Origin: Flavobacterium sp. MDT1-60
GTDB taxonomy: Bacteria > Bacteroidota > Bacteroidia > Flavobacteriales > Flavobacteriaceae
Length of the DNA: 64,000 nt
Assembly: GCF_014844035.1 (NCBI RefSeq)
Contig: NZ_CP062159.1
Location: 5,270,001 to 5,334,000 of the forward strand
Direction: 5' to 3'
Part shown: positions 57,904 through 64,000 of the stretch, one piece after another
How positions within the stretch are numbered: the first letter of the stretch is position 1
Layout of the letters: each line of letters begins with the position of its first letter
The notes under the pieces: generated by a model
The model's input: only the letters and a program-made list of their open reading frames with translations
Told to the model about the DNA's origin: nothing
Databases searched by the model: none
Made by a program: the position numbers and the translations under genes

Positions 57904-59136
57904 ATGCTTTTTCTATACAATTTAGTCGTTTCTATTGCGGGGGTTTTTCTGAAAATTGTAGCACTTTTTAGTCCGAAAATCAAGCTTTTTGTTGAAGGAA
58001 GAAAAGATGTATTTACTATCTTAGAAGAAAAAATAAAACCAACAGATAAAACAATATGGTTTCATTCTGCGTCACTTGGAGAATATGAACAAGGTTTGCC
58101 AGTGATCGAAAAAATCAAAGAAAAATACCCTTCACATAAAATCATTGTTACTTTTTTCTCTCCTTCGGGTTATGAAGTCCGCAAAAACAACAATGTTGCT
58201 GATGTTACTATTTATTTGCCAGTGGATACTAAAAGTAACGCCAAAAAATTTCTGCAATTAGCACATCCTGAATTAGCCTTTTTTATTAAATATGAATTTT
58301 GGCTGAATTATTTAAAAGAATTGGAAAACAACAAAATTCCAACTTATTTGATTTCCGGAATTTTCAGAGACAATCAGATGTTTTTTAAATGGTATGGCGG
58401 TTTTTACCGAAAAGCATTAACAGCTTTTACCTATTTTTTTGTACAGAATGAAAAATCAAAAGAAAAAATTGAAGCTATCGGATTTAAAAATGTTATTGTT
58501 TCCGGCGACACTCGTTTTGACCGGGTTGCAGCAATTTTAGAAAGAGATAACACTGTCGTTTTTATTGAAAAATTCAAAAACAATACTCCAACCATCGTTA
58601 TTGGAAGTTCCTGGCCAAAAGATGAAGCTTTATTAGCCGAATATATTAATCAGACTTCAGAGAATGTAAAATTTATTATTGCTCCACATAACATCAAACA
58701 AGACCAGATTTCAAGTTTAAAATCTCAAATTACAAAGGCAACGGTTTTGTTCTCTGAAAAAGATAGTGTTTCCGACTTATCAAAATTTAATGTCTTTATT
58801 ATAGATACCATTGGCTTATTGACAAAAATATATAGTTATGGAACCATCGCTTATGTTGGTGGAGGATTTGGAAATCCTGGCATTCATAACATTTTAGAAC
58901 CTGCGACATTTGGAATCCCGATTGTAATTGGACCCAATTATTCGAATTTTGCAGAAGCTGTTAAATTGGTAAAAATCGGAGGTTGTATTGTAGTTTCTAA
59001 TGATGCAGAGTTAAAACAAAGTTTTGACCGTTTACTTTTAGATGAAAAATATCTAAAAGAAAAAAGCCAAATCTGTAAGTCATATATTCAAGACAACAAA
59101 GGCGCCACCGAAAGCATAATGAAAATCGTTTTGTAA
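57904..59136 (+). CDS. kdtA: 3-deoxy-D-manno-octulosonic acid transferase
   Basis: This 410-residue membrane-anchored GT30 glycosyltransferase adds Kdo to lipid A precursor. It has an N-terminal hydrophobic anchor (residues 1-22) and IWFHSASLGEYEQGLPVIEK with the catalytic Glu. SGDTRFDRV comes mid-protein, and AYVGGGFGNPGIHNILEPAT is in the nucleotide-binding lobe. The family signature is complete. It is also known as waaA. Its neighbours across the promoter make sugar precursors, consistent with LPS assembly. Confidence 0.95.
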   Translation: MLFLYNLVVSIAGVFLKIVALFSPKIKLFVEGRKDVFTILEEKIKPTDKTIWFHSASLGEYEQGLPVIEKIKEKYPSHKIIVTFFSPSGYEVRKNNNVADVTIYLPVDTKSNAKKFLQLAHPELAFFIKYEFWLNYLKELENNKIPTYLISGIFRDNQMFFKWYGGFYRKALTAFTYFFVQNEKSKEKIEAIGFKNVIVSGDTRFDRVAAILERDNTVVFIEKFKNNTPTIVIGSSWPKDEALLAEYINQTSENVKFIIAPHNIKQDQISSLKSQITKATVLFSEKDSVSDLSKFNVFIIDTIGLLTKIYSYGTIAYVGGGFGNPGIHNILEPATFGIPIVIGPNYSNFAEAVKLVKIGGCIVVSNDAELKQSFDRLLLDEKYLKEKSQICKSYIQDNKGATESIMKIVL

Positions 59137-59258
59137 GAGCCCAAAAGCAACAAAAACAGATTTCCGTACCAAACTCAACCTAAAAATCGCTTAAATCGCA
59201 TTATTTTAACTCCACACGCTTATACAATAATCAACCAAAAGCAAAATAAACTGTAAAT

Positions 59259-59285
59259 AAGAGAATCGAAATAGCCAATTCTCTT
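59259..59285. terminator. Hairpin in the kdtA-lipoprotein gap
   Basis: AAGAGAAT and ATTCTCTT form an 8-bp stem with an 11-nt loop, 120 nt after kdtA. No T run follows, so it may only be a weak terminator or transcript end structure. Nothing else is evident in the 349-nt gap 59137-59485 apart from the promoter at 59441. Confidence 0.4.
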
Positions 59286-59440
59286 ATGGAATATTCAACA
59301 AAAAATAATTAAGACGAAAAAATCAATAATATAACATTTTTTTAGTATTTTGGCATATTCTTTGATAACTAAGATAATCGTGAGTAAGGAAAATATTTTA
59401 AAAAAAAAGTGAAAAAATATTTTACATATTAAAAAATTTA

Positions 59441-59448
59441 TATCTTTG
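59441..59448 (+). promoter_or_regulatory. -7 box of the heptad-repeat lipoprotein
   Basis: TATCTTTG matches TAnnTTTG, 37 nt before the ATG at 59486. The following bases continue as TTTGCCACGAATT, the same 13 nt that begin the dispersed hairpin family, perhaps by chance. Confidence 0.5.
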
Positions 59449-59485
59449 CCACGAATTAATAATTAACCTTTTATAATAAAGTAAG

Positions 59486-59698
59486 ATGAAAAAAGTATTT
59501 TTAAGTTTAGCTGTTGTTGCTGTTTTAACTGTTGTTTCTTGTAAAAAAGCTGATGCTGCTGCTGAGCCAGCTGTAGACTCTACTGCTGTTGCTGTTGATT
59601 CTGCTGCTGCTGTAGTTGATTCTGCTGCTGCAACTGTTGACTCTGCTGCTGCTAAAGTTGACTCTGCTGCTGCTAAAGTAGAAGAAGTAAAAAAATAA
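59486..59698 (+). CDS. Small alanine-rich heptad-repeat lipoprotein (Lpp-like)
   Basis: This 70-residue protein has lipobox Cys19 (VVSC). The rest is five tandem heptads of the type V-D-S-A-A-A-x (from about residue 30) and a VEEVKK end. Such Ala-rich heptads form a single coiled coil, like Braun's lipoprotein Lpp, and the protein ends in lysine as Lpp does. Whether it is attached to peptidoglycan by an L,D-transpeptidase is an inference. It has its own promoter and terminator and looks highly expressed. Confidence 0.8.
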   Translation: MKKVFLSLAVVAVLTVVSCKKADAAAEPAVDSTAVAVDSAAAVVDSAAATVDSAAAKVDSAAAKVEEVKK

Positions 59699-59720
59699 TT
59701 AGAACTTAGTTCTAAAAATT

Positions 59721-59750
59721 TTAAAACCATCCTAGAGATGGTTTTTTTTT
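59721..59750 (+). terminator. Terminator of the heptad-repeat lipoprotein
   Basis: AAAACCATC/GATGGTTTT with a 5-nt loop is followed by a run of T, 22 nt after the stop. Confidence 0.85.
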
Positions 59751-59764
59751 GCTCAAAATTTAAT

Positions 59765-59843
59765 AAATTCCAATATAAAAAAAATCCAAATTCCAATTAC
59801 ACACATTGTATTACCGGAATTTGGATTTTTAAATATTGGAATT
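59765..59843. repeat. Imperfect inverted repeat, AAATTCCAAATTCC family, copy 2
   Basis: The left arm AAATTCCAATATAAAAAAAA, then TCCAAATTCC, and the right arm GGAATTTGGATTTTTAAATA, then TTGGAATTT, pair almost fully around a short loop. The boxes match the element at 3356-3430. Confidence 0.65.
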
Positions 59844-59850
59844 TATTTTC

Positions 59851-60225
59851 TCACTCCATTTCATCTTCAACCACTTCTTCATCCTCAAAAATCGATTCAC
59901 TGGAAGAGAAATCTAAAATTTCTGATCGCGAAGCATAAGCAACAATTTCTTTTATTCCCTTTTGCAAAAGCAATTCTGTTGTATATTTTCGACTTGTAGC
60001 GAAGTGAAGCTCACCCAACATCAATTTAAAAAAATACTTTCCTCCCGAGCCTTTAAATTTCAAAAATCTAGCCTGCTCAATATTTACTTTAAATTTCTCA
60101 ATATCCTCTTCGCACTCAAATTTCAACTCATAGCTCAAACTAGTAAAAATCACTTTCCCTTTCCTGGAAGTAAATACAAATTTATATTCATCATTAAATC
60201 TTTTACTAATTACAAAAGCACCCAT
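59851..60225 (-). CDS. YegP/DUF1508 family protein
   Basis: This 124-residue protein has the DUF1508 repeat-like pattern (YKFVFTSRKGKVIFTSLSYE) and a longer basic middle. The C-terminal tail is acidic (SSSESIFEDEEVVEDEME). Typical YegP proteins carry two such repeats with FxxKAxNGQ motifs, which are only partly kept here, so this is a diverged member. There is no signal peptide. Function is unknown. Confidence 0.7.
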   Translation of the reverse strand: MGAFVISKRFNDEYKFVFTSRKGKVIFTSLSYELKFECEEDIEKFKVNIEQARFLKFKGSGGKYFFKLMLGELHFATSRKYTTELLLQKGIKEIVAYASRSEILDFSSSESIFEDEEVVEDEME

Positions 60226-60343
60226 TTACGATTTTAGATTTTAGATTGTTGATTTTAGCCCCAATAGCCATCGGGATAGATTCTTAGATTCTTCTAAATA
60301 AATTTACTTCGCAAATTTATTTTATACTACGTAAGTTTACACA

Positions 60344-60376
60344 ATAAAAAAAGCCTCTTCAAAAGAAGAGGCTTTA
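60344..60376 (-). terminator. Terminator of the tRNA-Gly/tRNA-Leu unit
   Basis: An AAAGCCTCTTC/GAAGAGGCTTT stem with a four-base loop has T on the minus-strand side. It directly follows tRNA-Leu. Confidence 0.85.
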
Positions 60377-60377
60377 G

Positions 60378-60463
60378 TACTCAGAGCGGGACTTGAACCC
60401 GCACGAACATTGCTGTTCACTGGATTTTAAGTCCAGCGTGTCTACCAATTTCACCATCCGAGC
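60378..60463 (-). tRNA. tRNA-Leu (anticodon UAA)
   Basis: This 86-nt class II tRNA on the minus strand has acceptor GCTCGGA/TCTGAGT. The anticodon stem CTGGA/TCCAG has the loop CTTAAAA, anticodon TAA. A long variable arm (TGAACAGCAATGTTCGT) and a T arm with GGTTCAAGTCC are present. No CCA is encoded. Confidence 0.97.
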
Positions 60464-60477
60464 ATTATATGGTTTTG

Positions 60478-60550
60478 AGCGAAAAACGGGGCTCGAACCC
60501 GCGACCTCGACCTTGGCAAGGTCGCGCTCTACCAACTGAGCTATTTTCGC
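60478..60550 (-). tRNA. tRNA-Gly (anticodon GCC)
   Basis: This is a 73-nt cloverleaf on the minus strand. The acceptor is GCGAAAA/TTTTCGC and the anticodon stem CGACC/GGTCG encloses TTGCCAA. The anticodon is GCC. It lies 14 nt upstream of tRNA-Leu and is probably co-transcribed with it. It differs from the two UCC isoacceptors at 3485 and 3664. Confidence 0.97.
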
Positions 60551-60701
60551 GTTTCAAATTCTAGTAAGAACTACAACACTTAACTTGTTCCGTATTGCGA
60601 GTGCAAATTTAGGACATTTATTCAATTATACAAGCCTTTTTCGAAAAAAAATTATACTTATTTTATAACCTTCTGATAACCTAAACTTTAAATCTGAAAA
60701 T

Positions 60702-63308
60702 TTATTTCTTAACAATCATCCTTTTAATCTCATTGAGTTTCATCAATGCTTCAACCGGTGTGATTGAGTTTATATCAAGACTTAAGATCTCTTCTTTTAT
60801 TTCTTCTAATAAAGGATCATCTAAATTAAAGAAGCTCATCTGCATTTCATCATTAGGAGTTTTGATCCCATTTAAGGCATCGCTCGAATGATTCTTCTCC
60901 AATTTCTTTAAAAGTTTCTGTGCTTTCAAAATAACAGTTTGAGGCATTCCTGCCATTTTTGCTACGTGAATTCCAAAACTGTGAGCACTTCCTCCTTTTA
61001 CCAGCTTTCTAACAAAAAGAACGGTATCTTTTAATTCTTTTACCGCAACATTATAATTCTGAATTCTAGGAAGTGATTCTGTCATCTCATTCAATTCATG
61101 ATAATGCGTCGCAAACAATGTTTTTGCTCTTCCCGGGTGCTCGTGCAAAAATTCGGCAATAGCCCAGGCAATCGAGATTCCGTCATAGGTACTCGTTCCT
61201 CTTCCGATTTCATCCAATAAAACCAAACTTCTATCTGAGATATTATTCAGAATAGAAGCCGTTTCATTCATCTCAACCATAAAAGTAGATTCTCCCATCG
61301 AAATATTATCTGACGCTCCTACTCTTGTAAAGATCTTATCTACAATTCCCATTCGAACGCTGTCTGCAGGAACAAAACTACCCATTTGAGCTAACAAGAC
61401 AATAAGAGCCGTTTGTCTCAAAATAGCAGACTTACCCGACATATTCGGCCCGGTAATCATAATAAGCTGCTGGGTTTCTCTATCCAAATAAACATCATTA
61501 GCAATATAAGGCGTTCCAACTGGTAATTGTTTCTCAATCACAGGATGCCTTCCATTTTTAATATCTAACTCAAAAGTTTCATCAATTTCAGGACATACAT
61601 ATTTATTCTCAACCGCTAATTGTGTAAATGAACACAAACAATCCAGTTGTGCCACTAAATTAGCATTCATTTGAACCGGTTTGATATAAGTCGCAATCCA
61701 GGCTACTAATTGCTCAAAAAGATCTGTTTCAATTTTATGGATTCTTTCTTCAGCACCTAAAATTTTGGTTTCATATTCTTTTAATTCTTCTGTAATATAA
61801 CGTTCAGCATTTACCAAAGTCTGTTTACGAATCCATTCTGTCGGAACTTTATCTTTATGCGTATTTCGAACTTCAATGTAATATCCAAAAACATTATTGA
61901 AAGAGATTTTCAAAGACGAAATTCCAGTTCGTTCCGATTCTCTTTTTTCAATTCCTTCTAAATATTCTTTTCCGGAAGTTGAGATTGCACGTAATTCATC
62001 TAATTCTTCACTAATTCCTTTTGCAATAGCATTTCCTTTCGCAATAGCAACCGGTGCATCCTGATTTAAAGTTACTTTGATTTTTTCTCTCAACAAATCA
62101 CAAGCATGCAAACTGTCTCCAATAATTTTTACCGCTTCCTGCGGACTTTGCAATGCTAAGGTTTTGATCGGAATAATAGCATCGAGAGATTCTTTCAAAT
62201 AAACAATTTCGCGAGGTGAAACTTTTCCGGCTGCGATTTTAGAAATCAAACGCTCTAAATCTGAAATTTGCTTGATTTGATATTGAATATTATGAAGCAC
62301 TTCAGGATTTGATTTCAAATATGAAACCACATCATGACGCCCTTTTATTTTATTACTATCTTTTAAAGGAAGAGCCAGCCAGCGTTTCAGCAAACGCCCA
62401 CCCATTGGCGAAAGCGTCCTGTCAATTACATCTAAAAGCGTTACGGCGTTTGGATTATAACTATGATATAATTCTAAGTTTCTGATGGTAAAACGATCCA
62501 TCCAAACATAGGCATCTTCAGCAATACGCTGAATTGCTGTAATATGCTGCACACGATTGTGTTGTGTCTCGGATAAATAATACAGAATTGCTCCGGAAGC
62601 AATGATTCCTTCTTTTAATTCTTCGACTCCAAAACCTTTCAAGGAAACCGTTTGGAAATGTTTGGTCAAAGTTTCTAAAGCATAATCTTCTTTATAAATC
62701 CAGTCTTCTAAATAAAAGCTATGAAAATCATCTCCAAAAGCAGCTTTAAAATCACCTTTGTTATTCTTCGGAACTAAAACCTCACTCGGATTAAAATTCT
62801 GCAACAGTTTATCAATATATTCCGCATTTCCCTGAGCTGTTAAAAACTCTCCTGTTGAAACATCCAAAAAGGAAATTCCGATATTTTTATTAGCAAAATA
62901 AACAGATGCTAAAAAGTTGTTGGATTTAGATTGTAAAACCTCATCATTTAAAGAAACTCCTGGGGTTACCAATTCAGTAACACCACGTTTCACAATAGTT
63001 TTAGTCATTTTTGGATCTTCAAGCTGATCACAAATTGCAACACGAAGTCCGGCTTTGACTAATTTTGGCAAGTACGTATTAATAGAATGATGCGGAAAAC
63101 CGGCCAAAGCTGTTTCAGTTTCAGAACCTGCACCTCTTTTAGTTAAGGTTATTCCAAGAATTTTAGAAGCTCTAATGGCGTCTTCTCCAAACGTTTCGTA
63201 AAAATCACCTACTCTGAAAAGCAGACATGCATCAGGATATTTTCTCTTGATTTCGTTGTACTGTTTCATTAAGGGTGTTTCTTTCACCTCTTTCTCTTTC
63301 GCTGCCAA
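60702..63308 (-). CDS. mutS: DNA mismatch repair protein MutS
   Basis: This protein of about 868 residues recognises mismatches and hands over to MutL. The mismatch-binding motif [14 protein letters not shown] is in the N-terminal domain. Walker A is T-G-P-N-M-S-G-K-S, Walker [13 protein letters not shown] and the switch ATHYHEL. The C-terminal tail is normal. The likely start is TTG 63308 (then [17 protein letters not shown]), matching relatives that begin [12 protein letters not shown]. The frame is open upstream to an ATG at 63380, and ATG 63365 is possible. Confidence 0.95.
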   Translation of the reverse strand: MAAKEKEVKETPLMKQYNEIKRKYPDACLLFRVGDFYETFGEDAIRASKILGITLTKRGAGSETETALAGFPHHSINTYLPKLVKAGLRVAICDQLEDPKMTKTIVKRGVTELVTPGVSLNDEVLQSKSNNFLASVYFANKNIGISFLDVSTGEFLTAQGNAEYIDKLLQNFNPSEVLVPKNNKGDFKAAFGDDFHSFYLEDWIYKEDYALETLTKHFQTVSLKGFGVEELKEGIIASGAILYYLSETQHNRVQHITAIQRIAEDAYVWMDRFTIRNLELYHSYNPNAVTLLDVIDRTLSPMGGRLLKRWLALPLKDSNKIKGRHDVVSYLKSNPEVLHNIQYQIKQISDLERLISKIAAGKVSPREIVYLKESLDAIIPIKTLALQSPQEAVKIIGDSLHACDLLREKIKVTLNQDAPVAIAKGNAIAKGISEELDELRAISTSGKEYLEGIEKRESERTGISSLKISFNNVFGYYIEVRNTHKDKVPTEWIRKQTLVNAERYITEELKEYETKILGAEERIHKIETDLFEQLVAWIATYIKPVQMNANLVAQLDCLCSFTQLAVENKYVCPEIDETFELDIKNGRHPVIEKQLPVGTPYIANDVYLDRETQQLIMITGPNMSGKSAILRQTALIVLLAQMGSFVPADSVRMGIVDKIFTRVGASDNISMGESTFMVEMNETASILNNISDRSLVLLDEIGRGTSTYDGISIAWAIAEFLHEHPGRAKTLFATHYHELNEMTESLPRIQNYNVAVKELKDTVLFVRKLVKGGSAHSFGIHVAKMAGMPQTVILKAQKLLKKLEKNHSSDALNGIKTPNDEMQMSFFNLDDPLLEEIKEEILSLDINSITPVEALMKLNEIKRMIVKK

Positions 63309-63466
63309 ATTGTAATGTTTTAAATGAAAATTTATGACAGCGAATTTATAATATTTTAGCGGCATATAGAAGGGCTTCAAAAATTAAAATATTTTAAGAA
63401 TTTTTTAAGTTGAGATATAAGAATTTTATATAGATTTGTTCATAATTAAACAAAGACTCTTTTAAG

Positions 63467-63889
63467 ATGAAAAAAATAATTTTATTTGTTATGGTTGCTG
63501 TAATTGGAATTACAGCTTCAAACGCTCAAAGCACTAAAAAAGCTAAAGTTGCTAAAGTTGAAGGAGCCGGAATGGTTTTTGAAAACGAAACAATTGATTA
63601 CGGAACTATCGCTCACAATGCTGATGGTAACCGTCAGTTTGTTTTTGTAAATAACGGAACAAAACCATTAATCATTACAAACACTCAGGGATCTTGTGGC
63701 TGTACTGTACCTACAACACCAAAAGAGCCAATCGCTCCAGGTGCTAAAGGTATTATTGGTGTAAAATATGCTACTGACAGAGTTGGTGCTTTTACAAAAA
63801 CAGTAACAGTTACTTCTAACGCAGAAGGACAACCTACAAAAGTACTTACTATCAAAGGTACTGTTTTACCAGATCCGGTAAAAAGCTAA
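63467..63889 (+). CDS. DUF1573 domain secreted protein
   Basis: This 140-residue protein has a signal peptide ending ASNAQ. A DUF1573 immunoglobulin-like domain spans about 30-135 (MVFENETIDYGTIAHNADGN, then NTQGSCGCTVPTTPKEPIAP and GIIGVKYATDRVGAFTKTVT). The Cys-Gly-Cys motif is conserved in the family. It is abundant in Bacteroidota envelopes but its role is unknown. A strong terminator follows. Confidence 0.9.
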   Translation: MKKIILFVMVAVIGITASNAQSTKKAKVAKVEGAGMVFENETIDYGTIAHNADGNRQFVFVNNGTKPLIITNTQGSCGCTVPTTPKEPIAPGAKGIIGVKYATDRVGAFTKTVTVTSNAEGQPTKVLTIKGTVLPDPVKS

Positions 63890-63912
63890 TCTGAAAAGAA
63901 ATAAAATAATCG

Positions 63913-63945
63913 AAAAAGCTTCCTTATCTTTGGAAGCTTTTTTTA
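63913..63945 (+). terminator. Terminator of the DUF1573 gene
   Basis: AAAAGCTTCC/GGAAGCTTTT with an 8-nt loop is followed by a T run, 24 nt after the stop. Confidence 0.85.
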
Positions 63946-63964
63946 TGACCTGAATGCAACACCA

Positions 63965-64000
63965 ATGAGAAAACTTGAAAATAGCGAACTGGATCGCAAA
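63965..64000 (+). CDS. Start of a possible TrmH-family RNA methyltransferase (partial)
   Basis: Only 12 codons are inside the window: MRKLENSELDRK. This resembles the opening of Flavobacterium TrmH-family RNA methyltransferases (MRKLxNxELxR). The call rests on this short similarity alone; the body of the gene is outside the window. Confidence 0.35.
   Translation, partial: MRKLENSELDRK

Noticed and set aside
59422..59796. Minus-strand alanine/serine-repeat reading frame opposite the heptad lipoprotein
   Set aside because: It is the antisense shadow of the 21-nt repeats; the plus strand has promoter, lipobox and terminator.

Overview
The window is a chromosomal segment from a Bacteroidota bacterium, almost certainly Flavobacterium or a close relative. 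The DNA is AT-rich. Many genes are preceded by the Bacteroidota -7 box TAnnTTTG. Signal peptides of the MKKxxxFxxLxxxxFAQ type and lipoproteins are common. Family markers include a DUF5103 type IX secretion plug protein next to apaG, DUF6702, DUF6370, DUF5916, DUF4476 and DUF983 proteins, and a full-length L-glutamate gamma-semialdehyde dehydrogenase. No phage, integrase, transposase or CRISPR array was seen, so this is mostly core genome with small accessory patches.

Layout. 1-2.5 kb: three tandem, overlapping carboxypeptidase-regulatory-like secreted proteins and a partial DUF6702 gene. 2.6-9.3 kb: peptidase E, two identical tRNA-Gly(UCC) genes, a decayed GNAT acetyltransferase, two convergent L,D-transpeptidases and a DUF5916 outer-membrane protein. 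9.4-19.6 kb: gpmI, a frameshifted DUF445 gene, map, a GxxExxY protein, a methyltransferase, a SNF2 helicase, the T9SS plug protein and apaG. 19.6-25.5 kb: the complete four-gene ligase-associated DNA repair operon (MBL exonuclease, ATP-dependent ligase, Lhr-type helicase, PdeM phosphoesterase). 25.6-31 kb: pruA, then a LytS/LytR-type two-component system coupled to a secreted S15/CocE hydrolase. 31.4-34.4 kb: an accessory locus with an unknown lipoprotein, a cholesterol-dependent-cytolysin-like lipoprotein that lacks domain 4, and a DUF4476 protein. 34.4-43.7 kb: rsmG, a desaturase, an aminotransferase, a U32 peptidase, purT, DUF6370 and a Crp-family regulator. 43.9-48.6 kb: the glyoxylate shunt (aceB-aceA) with a divergent XRE/ScfR-type regulator. 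49-53.4 kb: pirin and YceI genes sharing one operator-like palindrome, an AraC regulator, DUF983 and fabD. 53.5-60.2 kb: a LytTR protein, a ParE-like toxin-antitoxin pair, galE, a DegT aminotransferase, kdtA, a small heptad-repeat lipoprotein and a YegP protein. 60.4-64 kb: tRNA-Leu(UAA), tRNA-Gly(GCC), mutS, a DUF1573 protein and the first codons of a possible TrmH-family gene.

The most interesting locus is the CDC-like pore-former at about 31.4-33.5 kb with its unrecognised partner lipoprotein. Next come the shared pirin/YceI operator, the Lpp-like lipoprotein in a genome with L,D-transpeptidases, and at least six families of dispersed intergenic inverted repeats. Several apparent TTG starts (gpmI, map, YceI) are simply the end of the -7 box TAnnTTTG, so the starts given here are the downstream ATGs.
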